A program made the position numbers and the translations under genes. The notes under the pieces are model-generated. The model did no database searches, was not told where the DNA came from, and saw only the letters and a program-made list of their open reading frames with translations. Shown here piece after piece: positions 47,405 to 59,307 of a DNA stretch of 64,000 nucleotides (positions are counted from its first letter, which is position 1; each line of letters begins with the position of its first letter). This DNA comes from Fasciolopsis buskii (taxonomy: Eukaryota > Platyhelminthes > Trematoda > Plagiorchiida > Fasciolidae), in the NCBI GenBank assembly GCA_008360955.1, contig LUCM01000010.1:24192-88191 (forward strand), written 5' to 3'.

Positions 47405-47426
47405 CCAACGTTTCGACTTCCGTTGG
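47405..47426 (-). repeat. Perfect 6-bp hairpin with GTCGAAACGTTGG
   Basis: On the minus strand CCAACG, GAAGTCGAAA, CGTTGG form a 6-bp stem with a 10-base loop. It is preceded by GAGAAAGGCTA and followed by CGCATTAAA. This wording is like the terminal hammerhead-derived hairpins of Penelope-like elements. It lies 430 bases beyond PLE-2 in opposite orientation. Confidence 0.4.
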
Positions 47427-50400
47427 TAGCCTTTCTCAATCAATCAAATCCACAATTAAAACAAGTACATGGCGCATCGATTTTTCGATACACTCCTTAA
47501 ATCATTTGGTCCTGATATGAACATAAACTGCCTTAGAAAATTAATAATTCCGTTTTCTGTTTGTCATAATTAATTTGTTTAGCTTTTGGCAGGTGGTTTT
47601 TCATAATCCACTCTCCGTTGGATTCGTCCTTGCAAACCTGCTCTGTCCACATCCAGCATTTTAGCGTTGAAGGGGATGGGTACTCAAACTGTCGATATGT
47701 GCCCATGAAACAGAACATCTCTAAGCTGTAAAATGCACATGGAGATTCAGTCAGTACACTGTAGGGTCAGGCTCAAAACTAGAGACAATGAATGATTGTG
47801 AAAATAATGCGTGAGCCAACTCCATGGTGAAGATTTGACTCAAATCTCTTTGATGCTAAAGAGCGGCTAACCCAAGTCCCATGAAAAGAGGCCCGTGCAA
47901 AACCCCATGGTACATGCCGGAAGTCATATAGAAAGCTAGGGTTTCATTTAGGAGGAGGCAATCTTTTCCCGTTTTTCAATTAGTCTTTCCATTCTTTATC
48001 GGCTAATGCCAGAAGAGAGCCAGAATCAATGACTCATTTGAACTGAATTCTGCATCTGGCGAACAGCTTTCGTGAGATCACGAATTTCGAAAATTCAAAA
48101 ACGCAATCAAGCAAGTAAATCTGTTGAATTTGGAAGCAGATTCCACCAAATTCACTTTTTGGCCACTTATCAATCGGGCGTGTGACCCCACCTTCTCGTG
48201 ATTGAAAAACATTGAGGGCATTAGGATGAGAGACTGGTTCAAACTCAAATACTGCTGACAGTAATCTTTCGATTCCCACATAAATTTGAAATGAAACGAT
48301 AGTTGTATAAACGTACGTAAATGAGGCAATCTGTTCTGCTGAAGGCTATTTGCTTCGGTTGTTTCAAGACGCATCAATTAATTGCGAAACGTGTTGCTTC
48401 CCATCGCGGTATTTTGTGCCATATTCTCGAAATTCACTGTTGGTTCATTTGAATTAGATTTGTCCTAATTACTTTTAATGGAACGAACGATAGAGTATGC
48501 GCATTACGTCAGAAGAACTTCTCTGAAGTCAAGTGGACTCCCACTATCAGACTTGCTTACGTATACTGACGTACTGGAATGACTGTGAGCAGCTGAATGA
48601 AGCTTACGCAGTGTTCCTATTACCCTTCGTGTAGCCCGAAGTAGGTTCTATTTGTTCGGTGGATTTATTTCATTGTCATGAAACCCTTTTGATCTTTCTG
48701 ATCGAGTAGAGTTGTTCTCATTAAAATTGCTAACCAGAATCCTGTCACTCATTTTTGTCACTCCATACCGTTAATGAATGTCACAAATACAAATCACAGT
48801 TTCACAAACTTGGCATGCATTGTTCTGTTAACGAAAATAAGTTCAAATATGATGAAAACCTGTAAATTGATCTTTTCTGTTTGACTCTTCACGATACGCG
48901 TTAATCCATCTAACAAAACCTTAGATCGAATTTAGGGATTTAATCTTTTAAACGGTGTAGCCACAAAAGGAATACCATTCGCTCTATTCCCCTAGAGAAT
49001 GAACCAATGCTGCCTGTTCTGGAAGTTCACATGAGTTTTCCGGCCATCCGGTCTCTGTCACTGTCGTATAGAACGGTTGATTTCCCGAAATCTTCCTTTC
49101 CTGTTGTGAGAATTGATTTTGGGTGCTTACATGCGTCCCCTGTGCTGCAATTTATGGTTGACTGGGCACCGAAACTTTCGCGCCCCAAACCAGTCTTCGA
49201 GACACATCGCACGCGAGCGCGTGCATTATTCTTTCGTTGGTGAGAAGGAGGGGCGTTAAAAAGTAGCCACACTGTAGGTGTTGGTCACATCATCTTGAGT
49301 GCGCTATATCGACTTAATATATCTTATACAAAATCTCATTTCCTAGTGTAATACATAAATAAGGAATTTCACTTCAATCACAGACAACTATCTCGTTTTC
49401 GCTACTATACTAAGCAGCACACCAAGTTCCCGTTTTCTTTGTCAGCAGTCGTTCTTAAAATTTACGAGACTTTGCAAAAACTTCACTATCAATTTCAACA
49501 TAGATTGGATTTGCACAAGGCTTCGTCCCACCAAATTTCGGGGTAACAAGTTCCAACAGTAATCAATGGAGTGACAGTGACTCCAACTAACCATACACCG
49601 GATGGCCGAATTTCTTCGCGATACCAAAACCCATTATAAATTGGGCGTCTCTTATTCACTAATCAGAAACACTCGCATTCACGTTTACGTGAATCTAGTT
49701 GAACCAGTTTCCGGTAGCTAAAACAGATAGTTTTTATGACTGTCCAACAGGGAGCCAACTACAAATGGACCAGCTGTTTTGTTCACCCGTTGTCGTAATG
49801 ACCATTTGTGTTTATACCCGTCTGGCTGGTGTAGGCATAAATCGGACGATTTAGATCAACATGTGCATGAATGAATACTGCCAACTAACGCACGAATGGG
49901 GGAAGGAGCACACTTGTGCACCCATTCATAAGCACAAGCCGTAAAATTGTGCGAACCTCTAGTATGAACGTTTAACCATTTTCGTCTCATAGAGAAACTC
50001 GTTGCGCCAAGACAACTGGCCATCCGCCTAACTTATAAGTTAGGGTAGAGATAAAGTGTAGAACATATTTTTCAAACTTGTGATTTGTTTGTAAGTTGAT
50101 AAAGAAGTTTGGGGAAATAATGGGATACGGACATTAGTACTCAGCACTGAAAAAACAGCCGTGAGAATGAATTCATTATATCACACACAAGTTTGTGATC
50201 CCAAAGAAAATTGCTAACGTCATTCATCTTACGGTAAGAGTATCCTCAACGAATGGTTTATTGTAATGATCTGAATGGTTTGAATTTTCCAGTATCATCC
50301 GCTACATAATGTGAAAGAGGGAATTCCTCGATGTTTGCACAGAAAACTTACGTTCTGCTTGATGTTCACTGGAACTAAGCTGGCTCAAAGGCAGATTTTG

Positions 50401-52900
50401 TCCTAGTTAGCAAAGATATAGTTTGAATGGATGAGTATGGGCAATTGGGAAATCACATTCTGTCAGATGAATGCTTCGCGGTAACTACAGAAAGCCGATT
50501 AGCATCAGCTAATCGAGGACAGTTGCGTTGTTGGCATGGAATACAATTAGCTATCAAAGGTTTAGTGTTTTTACTGTTGCAGTTAGACCAGCCTATCCAA
50601 ACGGACGCGCAGAAACCGTTCTTACAGGTGTTGGGTGTGCTCTTTTAAAACCATGCTGTGATATCAACAATTCTGAGGTCATCAATATTACTGGTACCAA
50701 ATACACATCCCGTGAATCCAGCACTCATCTCGATCGGGTTAAGGTGGAAGGAAAGTATCGATCCGTATTGATTTTCTCTGTAGTAAGACTAAAATTAACA
50801 CCTGAGTAATCGCTCGAAGGCTGGAAAATCTACATTTTAAGGTATCCAGTTGGCTTCGTTAGTTGGGTCGGATTGCACGTACAGGGTCCACGAGAACCTC
50901 CCTCGTGATGACTGAACAAAATTAAACTGGACTTTCGCTGTACCTTTGATGAACTGAACGGCCGCTGAGCTGGACTGAACTGCATGGATTAACATCTATG
51001 GTTAAAGCTCGTCCATTTTCCATTAGTTCTGTACTCAGGTTATCAAATATGGTATTCTGCTTTGCACTCTGACGGTGGTTTGTAACGTTGCAACCTTAAT
51101 ATGTTGATAATGAACTCCAGCTGTCCCAGAATGTGTTGTTTCAAAGTTGTCTATATGAATGACTAAGGGAAATCCCCCGAAAAGTCGTCCACTACATTTA
51201 GACTTTGCGGTTAGCACAATTCATCCACGACAGTAAACGCCAAACGGGATCAATACACCGAGATCTAGGCTGTAATCTAATGACAAAACTCCGTTGTTTA
51301 ACAGAAACACGGGTGAAATCGTGTAATCCACCTCTGTCAAATTTCAGAGGCAGCGACACAAGTATCCCACTTCAAATAGTAACTCAAAGCCCCCCTGTGA
51401 GAGCCAATATACACAATAAGCTTGTAAGATCTAGTATCATCTAATTTGGGCCAAGTGGGTTTGGTAAGCTGACTAGTGGTGAGATATAAATCGGAGAATT
51501 TTCACTGAGTTTCACTCTTTGAACTGTGCATGAATGAAGCATCGTACGAATATCTTCGACCGGTGCGGTAAGGTTTTAGATCCGTTAGCTAAGATCATGC
51601 AGAGTTCATATTTTAATATCCGGCAGGCGCTCGGTTGACGGAAACTATGGTTTTGTCCATTCTGTTGGAAGACGTAAATCACGTGAAACGAGATAAAATG
51701 AATGACAAGTTTAATTCGTTTCCCGCAAAAGTAATAATTATTGATTGTTTCAATTTCTTGTCCTTTAAATTTACGATCGGTTTTTTGCATTTCCATAAAG
51801 GTCTGTTTCAAAGGCTGCACTTGGTACATCATCATCCCGACTTGTCCTTTTTTCTCTTCAACCAAATCGTTTAGATGCAATATCAAGAAGAGACACAGCG
51901 GATTCCTCTCAGAGGATGAGAAACTGGGCATTTTGGAACGTGAGAATAAAGATAAAAAAATGCGAAATGCACGCTCATCGAGACCTTTGTTGAAACTGAA
52001 TTGAACTCAGACCAACTACCGGGATGAATCACCGCGCAATTTCGTTCTTTCTTTGATTTTTATGCATAATCCGCGCTATCCTCCTACACTCAATAAGCTC
52101 CATCAGTGCGTTGTGGACTGAGAAAATTTACAGTGCGTGGATATTCATGATTGGAACCGCCCCAGTGACAAACAGGTTGTGAAATTTCCATCCACCTCGC
52201 ATACCGACACTTTTGATGAACAGCCCGTATCAGTGAATACGGAAGCCATTTTGTAATTGGCATTCAAATTCCGACCTTTCTACCTAATCACAGAAAATAC
52301 TTCTCAGTTTTATTGGTTAACAGTTTTCTTAGGTGCTTAAATTCAAAATATTACTTTGGTCAGTAGCCCCTGAAAATAAGAGAGAAAAGTTAAACCAAAC
52401 CTGAATTCTATAAATCCTGCCTTTGTACACGCGCCAGGTGGACATCAGTCAAACCACTTTTTCATCTGAACATCATCTATAATCTCCGCGAGAGCAAACG
52501 TATAGAAAGTAGTCATACAATATACTCGTTGGCTAATTAGTCGTGAAACTGATGTGAACTGATGCTGAGCTCATACAATGAAGGCCGAAAATGTTGATAT
52601 ACCGGCGCTGCGCAGACCCCTTATATGAAGATGCTGATAGTAAAGGTCGGCTGTAGGATCAAAATTACCACATAACCAGAAGCGGTATTCTTGATAAGAT
52701 GTAGACCTTTTTCCGTTTTTTACATCAATGAATGTTCCTTTCCTAAGGCTGGAAATCTGGCCTCCAAAGTGACCGAGAACAGAATGCATCAACTTATGCC
52801 TTTTGCATTTGATCGCTCATCTGACGTACAATGGTCCAAGCCTGCAAACTTCAGTGACAAATTCGGGGCTATACTGTGTGGTGCTGATGTGCGATAAATC
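47427..52900. other. Gene-poor region, nothing supported
   Basis: The 78-codon plus frame at 49007-49243 lies in a GC-richer block that is also open on the minus strand (49027-49272). The plus frames at 50427-50809 have no motif. The minus frame 51512-51931 holds a K-, E- and Q-rich stretch (LNDLVEEKKGQVG to MQKTDRKFKGQEIE, about 51740-51870) that looks like a coiled-coil exon but has no good splice sites. I call no gene. Confidence 0.3.
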
Positions 52901-52904
52901 GTTG

Positions 52905-53085
52905 AGAATGGCTAGAGCGTTCAACTCAAAATCGTTCGTCCCAGGTTTGCGTCTCAGTCTCGGCTCGATGCGCATCCACTGCTGGTGATTCCTAATAAGA
53001 ATGAAACGGCTATAGAGTGGTTCAGTGATCTTCAGTAGCAATTTGGATGGTGATACTGCACGGCGAACACTTCGGAAAAACCAGA
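52905..53085 (+). repeat. tRNA-headed SINE with hammerhead-ribozyme-like core
   Basis: TGGCTAGAGCGTT near 52909 fits box A and AGGTTTGCGTCTC near 52943 fits box B with changes, giving a tRNA-derived Pol III head. Downstream, CCACT (52976) can pair with AGTGG (53016) as helix I. Between them lie CTGGTGA (CUGAUGA with one change), a TTC/GAA stem II and GAAAC at 53003. That is the layout of the hammerhead in schistosome Sm-alpha SINEs. The A6-to-G change should abolish or weaken cleavage. The right end is approximate. Confidence 0.65.
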
Positions 53086-55020
53086 TCAAATATCCCAGTA
53101 AGGACAATACCTCAACGTTGCATAAAATAACGACAATCTCCTTGCATCACCAACGGCATTACTAGCCGTCCACACGTAGTTACAAGTATCAAACCAAATC
53201 TTGCCGTGAAATGTCACTCAGAACTGATGTATTTTTCAGTGAAAATTTCGCGTCCTGTTATATGAACGGGACTCTTGATCTGCAAGCGGCGCACTATACC
53301 CTAAGTACCGTGTGCATTTTCAATAGCCAAATTAATACTGTTAGTTAGAAGTACTAATAATAATAATAATTAGTAATGTGAAAGCGGTACGCGATAGCGC
53401 ATACCTTCTTTCGCTTTCTGAAATTGGACATAATCAGATGTCCTTTCCGGTCCACCAACTGGTGGATAACTTGTCGACCAGTGCAAAGGATTTCGTCCAT
53501 TCTCTCACATTTATTCGTTCTTCAGTCTCCGTGTGGCTGATTTTTAGTTACCTGTAGCTATAAATCACTAGTGTATTGCACCAAAATAGTTGCACATAGA
53601 CTGACCCACCTTTGACCCAATAGATGAGCACGCTCCAAACAAGACGAAAAAATATGAATGTATCGAATGAACCAATACCCTACAAATTGAAGATTCCAAA
53701 CTGCACCGTTTACACCAGCTCATCCATAAGAATTCCGTCAAGATCTTGCGTTCAACAACTACTTCTATTTTATCGTTCCAACTAAGCTTATAAAAACGGT
53801 CATTTTTTGATAAGCATTCAAAGTGGAGACGACAATGAGGTATCCATTCACAAAATACTTCCATATAACAAAGAAACAGCATCATAGTAAAGTCACTTGT
53901 GCATCATTCAAGTATCCAAACTGGGATCACTTCTAAAACACAGGACACTATTTTCGGAGTGATTCGGAATTCGAACTCACCGCATCATTGTCCAAGAGGA
54001 AATATTTCACTGGATTTTTTAAAATATTTGTTTTGTTTCAGTATTCCAATAGCAAAATAAAAGAGAAGCTGATCACCCCAGACAAAATAAAAAAATTAGT
54101 TCAGTACCGTCGAAAAACCTAACAAGAAGCGACATCAGTCATACACAATACTCGAAAGTCATTTTCAGCACTACTTATAAATATGTCATTCGAATCATGT
54201 TAGCGGGACATGCATCCATATTGCGGATGAGACTTGTCTTGGTAGGATGGGTTCGTGAGTAGTTAACAGGACACGTACTTTGTCGCCCGGCGGAACTGTT
54301 ACTCACCGTTGGTTTTCATTGAGGGACAATAGCGATTAAAATGCGATAGTTCTGCCTAGCCTAGACGGAAGCTAGCGGCATAACAACAACAAAGCCGACC
54401 TCGGGCGCATCGGAGGGTACGTACCAGTGATGAACATTAACGAGAGCGACCATCTACTCTGGTGATTTCGGATACATTGTTGACGGGACGTTCGAAAGTT
54501 CGTGCGTGAAAGATGAAGTCCAAGGAGCGTTCAATTAAGCATATAACACCAGTTCCAAAGAATACAACCATGTTCACGTGAGTACCAAATACAAACCCCT
54601 TCGAAATATTTCGACGCACCAAAACGAAAATAATTCGTACGAACCAATATCCGAACCATCGAAAAATCAACGCAAAACTGAGAGAAACATGACTGGGAAC
54701 ATAAAATCAAATTTACTAAATGTCAACGTCCTGTGTGACGTTTCTCCCAATTTGATGAAGGCAGATGAGATGTTTCGGGAGATAAACCGTTAGAACTGTG
54801 TTTGATCCACCCAACTTGACCTCGGGTACCTGGATATTGTACCACGTATGAGTACAATTGGGCATGTTCTGATATAAACATTCCATATTAACAGTTTCAG
54901 ATCTCTGGCTTATAGTTTATCAATGCCAGTGTTTTTCGTGAACGATTTAGTAATTTCGAAAATCCCGGCATTTTTTGACGATTAGCTTTAGGCCCCTCCT
55001 ACAGATTTGGGTGAAATTTA
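53086..55020. other. No gene seen; short (TAA)n near 53355-53371
   Basis: Apart from five to six TAA units near 53355-53371, I see only short frames without motifs (53568-53885 minus, 54437-54670 minus, 54578-54793 plus). Confidence 0.35.
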
Positions 55021-55253
55021 ATGGTTCGTTTATCCGATAGCACACAAATATTTTCTAATTACAAAGGCTACGAGCAACTAAGGTACCTTACCTCATTAAT
55101 ACGAAATCCTACCCTATACAGAGGTTGTTGTCAGATGAGCGGATTCCAGAATTGTCATTATAATGGTCATTATCCAGGTTATAATAAATCACAAACTGAT
55201 GATGAATTAGTGCTTGGTCACTGGTGCGTATCCGACGGCGTTGATCAGATGCG
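55021..55253 (+). CDS. Possible host exon, unknown protein
   Basis: The frame starts at the ATG at 55021 and runs 78 codons, meeting a perfect donor (CAGATGCG followed by GTAAGT) at 55254. A good acceptor (CCCCTCCTACAG) ends at 55004, 16 bases before the ATG, and a TGA lies between them in frame, so this would be a first coding exon with a short 5' part. The product includes YKGYEQLRYLTSLIRNPTLY, then a Cys/His/Tyr-rich part (GCCQMSGFQNCHYNGHYPGY) and DELVLGHWCVSDGVDQM. I recognise no family. Splice signals on both sides raise it above the chance ORFs, but the next exon was not found. Confidence 0.4.
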
Positions 55254-56532
55254 GTAAGTAACTCGCGAAGCTACTTAATCCTCAAACCTACAGTGCTTCG
55301 TCCTTTCATTTAGCCTTGATCTGTATGGGTGTTAAAGATTCCTGAGTATTTATCGACCCGACGCCCCGAAAATATGCATTTGGAATGAGCCATGTGGGGA
55401 TGTATGATTAGAGAAGAAAAATGGAATTCCGTCACTCGAAAACATGAATCCGTATTTCCGTTATTCAGTCACGGGAGTAAATTCGATGTGGTAGCTTCAT
55501 TCTCTGAGGAAGTTGAATACTGTCTCAACGAAGGAACACTGGGACCATGTGCTGCAAGTTGTTTGCTGGAAATTGGAAGAAAGCCTGCCTGAACGGGTGA
55601 ATGTCGTTAGATCACCCACAGTTGGTTCAGCCGTTCACTGGCAGAAGGAACTTCCAGGATGACTACAGGTCTGCTCACAAGAGAATGTTTTAACTTCAAT
55701 CAGAGTTATTCCTACCGGGAAGATTTCGACTGTTTTTGGCAAAGAGCTTTTCCGATTAAAAGTGAGAGTTTTTGAGTGTAGTTTCGACAAAAATGAAATA
55801 AAAAGACAAAAAAAGAAAGTCACGTCGACGGTTCATTTAGGTTCCAGAAAGCGCGAATTTCGTAATCGTAGTTTTAAATATAGCAACGTGTTTAGGATCG
55901 TGAGTCAGTGGACATCGGATCTCGACTGATAGAGGAGTCTTTAAATGAGAACAGGTCAAAGCGACTGGGTTGTGCATCGCGAATATCTGCAAATGGACTC
56001 ACTCCATATACGATTTTCTGTGAAATAGATAGTGGTTGAAAGATAGATTACCTTAATCCGTCGAAATCGAACAATGCTGGGAAATCCGCAAACAGTTGGG
56101 ACTTGGTACGTGCAATTAAATGATTACTTTTGGTTTGGGATCTCTCTGATCTTCCGGTGTGCTATAACGGACAACAAATGATTTAGTTTTCTGTTTCTCA
56201 ATGTTTCTCATTTATTGCGTCCCCATGCAGGCGTTCCTACAGAAGAGCATCAAACCCAGAGAAATCAAGACTAAATTATTGTCTTAACTACTTGGAAACA
56301 CGGTAACCACTCTGAATCCAAATGCATCGCATTGACGTGTTTCATTTAGCAAAATAATAACTGGAATTTTCAAAAAGTGAACCAGAGTGGGTAATTTTGC
56401 AAGTGTTCAGCGAACATTAAAAATAAGCTGATAATTTCGGCTGTTTTCCCATTCTCATTGTTCCATTTTCGAAATCGACTTTTTATGAGACAGGTTGCCT
56501 GTGGAAATATTCCAACACGATTAAACACCTGT
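55254..56532. other. No confident gene
   Basis: If 55021-55253 is an exon, this is its intron. A 66-codon plus frame at 55392-55592 is mildly coding-like (HGSKFDVVASFSEEVEYCLN) but lacks clear splice sites. Confidence 0.3.
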
Positions 56533-56573
56533 TCACTGTATTGCATTGTATTGTATTGCATTTTATTGCATAG
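56533..56573. repeat. (TTGYA)n pentanucleotide repeat
   Basis: About seven imperfect units of TTGCA, TTGTA and TTTTA. Confidence 0.8.
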
Positions 56574-56714
56574 ACTTTTGTGTACAATCATTAATGCCGC
56601 ATTTCAGCCATAAAATGTGAGGTAAAAAATAAAATAGGGAAAAAATGAAATAAAAAATGCACTCATCACCTCGTAAAAATATAACAACTCATCGATGAAT
56701 AATCATAGTGCTCT
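56574..56714. other. AT-rich flank of LINE-A
   Basis: A-rich sequence (for example GGGAAAAAATGAAATAAAAAATG) just beyond the 3' end of the minus-strand LINE-A copy, on its downstream side. No feature. Confidence 0.4.
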
Positions 56715-56965
56715 ACGATAGATTGCTCAAGAATTCGGCTGAATCCGGTCACAGTTTGTCAAAATGCATGTAAAATATTGGACGGTGGAGTTCCCATAGA
56801 TGTTGATTCTAGAGGGCATAAAAAGAAAAGCGGATCGTGCAGAAGTATGAGAGCGACAGTTTGAAATATCGTTGTACAGAGGATGCGTGGAATCTGGAAG
56901 AATTTTGTGAGCACATTTCTCACATGCTGATAAGTGATGAACGCGTAGATTAAGGGACAATTCAG

Positions 56966-58260
56966 TTAATGGCACGAAGGACACACTGATAATAAAAGAT
57001 AGCCCCCGGCGAAGAATTTTAGTCGTTTTATTGTAAGCCTAGAACAGTGAAGAAGAATTGGAAAAACACGTTGGTATGCAAATCGAGAGATGTTGCTTTG
57101 TTTCACCCTGTAGTGCCGAAGGTTTCTGATTTGAAATAACAACCGTCGAAGATTGTTCATCCCGGTAGAAATGTGAGAAGTGCACTTCAGATTTTTATCC
57201 ATAGTAACTCCTGGGTATTTCACAGAATCAACCCTGATAAGTGTTTTTGAGTTGATGGAAGACGTTTTGGATGGGTAGTTCGACCGAGAGACGGAGCACA
57301 GGCATTTGTAACATTTAGATGTATTAGGATTTGAACTAGCTCGTGCAGAAAAATCGTAAACAGAAGATAGTTTTTTGGAAAAACTTTGAAAGTCATCGTC
57401 GTTCGAAACGGCTTGAGAGAGGGAAACCTCATCAGCATATATCAACATACAGATGACGGAGTGAGCTAGTTGATAAGTTGCTGATGTAAGTAGAGAAAAG
57501 AAACGGTGAAAGAATAGCACCCTGTAGCACGCCTGAGTTGTTAATCAACGGTTTTGAAGTTTTACCATCTATTCGTGTGCACTGGGTTCGGTTAGTAGAG
57601 CAATCAGATAGTCATGCTAATGAAGGTCTGGGACAACCAAATGTTTCCACTTTGTGAAGTAGAAGAGACCATGGGACGAAGTCAAACGCCAACGAATAGT
57701 CTAGAAAGACGAAACACACAGATTTCATTGATACGTTTAAGGACTTACAAATGCGGTGAACGAGGGAGGTGGCAGCGTCCAAAGTCGACTTGTTAGATTT
57801 ATAGGCAAACTGAAAAGGGTCATCAGGAGGGTACATAGAAGAACGCGGGTGCCTAAGTATAGCACGCTCCATCAGTTTAAGACCAGATGTTAAGGCGATG
57901 GGGCGAAAGCGTTTCGCCAAGGCAGTGGAATTTCTAGATTTAAGAATGGGAATAACAGTACCGGGTCTCCGACAGTCAAGGATAGAAGACGAAACTTATG
58001 ATCAGTTAATCAGAGAAGAGAATGCATCGGCCAGAGCCACAGCACCGTGCCTTAAAATATCTGAAGACAGACTGTCAGGGCCAACCCTTGTGGTAGTTTT
58101 GGTAATGCGTAGAAGGTCGAGCACCTCGTCTCTAGAAAACTCGATGCTGTCGTATCATCACTGTCCAAATATGACCAAAGTATAATTGGAAGGATGGATG
58201 AATGGCGCGATTGATGCTGTCGACATCCGCAGAAGTTTTCGCGTTTCCTCTTCCCACACA
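56966..58260 (-). pseudogene. LINE-A reverse transcriptase domain, broken
   Basis: From about 57970 the minus strand reads VIPILKSRNSTALAKRFRPI ALTSGLKLMERAILRH, the RP(V/I)ALTS motif, then DDPFQFAYKSNKSTLDAATS and SVCFVFLDYSLAFDFVPWSL with the catalytic Asp of motif A. Below 57520 comes CMLIYADEVSLSQAVSNDDD: the catalytic YADD box reads YADE, as in the copy at 1-765. YPGVTMDKNLKCTSHISTGM and RLLFQIRNLRHYRVKQSNIS are the thumb. Between 57520 and 57612 the frame is disturbed, and GCPRPSLA is followed by a stop. Confidence 0.9.
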
Positions 58261-58489
58261 ACAGTCGAATGCCCTGCTATGGGAATCCACTGTTATTACC
58301 ACCCAAGAGTTGGCTGGCGAATGTCGTGTCGATGCGTTGGATTTCAGCTATTATTAGGTTGGAAATATACCACACACTTAAGTTAGTACTGGATTTGCAG
58401 AAGTGCTCCTTGCGTCTCCTTAGAGATTTCAGTTTCTGAGTGGAGATACGGCCCTTTGAGGTGAATATTGTTCCTGAGGGGCAGAAGAT

Positions 58490-59307
58490 ATCAAAGATTG
58501 CTTTGTCCGTCTCTGTTTGACATTTTCATTGAGCAGGGGTTCAAAAGAGAAACAGGTAGATGCCAGTGAAAGGGATTTCTGAAGAAGAATAAGGTTTTTG
58601 TGTGAAAATTTACGGAGGCGAGCTTGGATTTGATTTGTTCGCCTGAAGGAATGGAAAGCTGACCTAGAGTATATCTTGGGCCATAACAGAAGCAGACAAT
58701 GATCGCTACTTGAAATTGGAGCATGCAGTTTCAGGGAAAATAAACCAGGGTGGTTGGTAATCACTATCTAAAATGGAACCGTCTCTGGCGGGAGAAACGC
58801 AGAGATCAGTCAAATCAAACACAGTCAGTAGTAGGGCAGATGCATGGTTGAAGTCACCTACAATAATAAGCAGATTATCCTCAAGAAAAGGAACAATAAA
58901 TGTTAGAAATGAGTCGAAAAAAGATGCGATATCTTGTTGCTATCTAAAGGGGGCAATGTATAAATTGGTTATGATAGTGCTGGTACGGCGAGAAAACCTA
59001 GGATGACACTGTGTCACGAGACATTCGATTCCGTTTAGCGAGTACGTATAAACAAGTTCGGACTTGCCAGACCAGAAGGAGTTTATGTATGTTGCCACAC
59101 CGCCTCCAGTCTTTTTCTTGTCCGAAACTCTCTCCCGCCGATGGAGTCTGAAGCTATCTACCGACACCAATGAATCAGCGGTATCAGGGTTCAGCCATGA
59201 TTCTTGTATACAGATTACACTAGTGTGAACTGCAGTGTGAGAGACAGATCCGGCGTTTTCATAAGCAGAAAACTGATGTTGTTACTCAACAATTTCAGAA
59301 TGGACAT
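58490..59307 (-). pseudogene. LINE-A endonuclease domain, broken
   Basis: The minus strand gives SVDSFRLHRRERVSDKKKTG, then GGGVATYINSFWSGKSELVY, matching the GGGVAxYI motif of apurinic-type LINE endonucleases. After a frameshift comes LLIIVGDFNHASALLLTVFD, with the catalytic GDFN. Another frame near 58710 has ISSSDHCLLLLWPKIYS, with the SDH triad that closes the domain. All three signature blocks are still readable, so the enzyme that nicks target DNA was once complete. Stops near 59200 and at least two frameshifts make it inactive. Confidence 0.87.

Larger units (their letters stand above)
56715..59307 (-). mobile_element. LINE-A, CR1/jockey-like non-LTR retrotransposon, nearly complete ORF2, inactive
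   Basis: Read on the minus strand, ORF2 starts near 59307 (MSILKLLSNNISFLL) and goes through endonuclease, linker and RT to about 56715. The 3' quarter is shared with the copy at 1-765. Several stops and frameshifts are present. The minus-strand frame at 59363-59692 upstream could be the 5' leader or ORF1 end but has no motif. The family is placed by the RT wording only. Confidence 0.88.
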
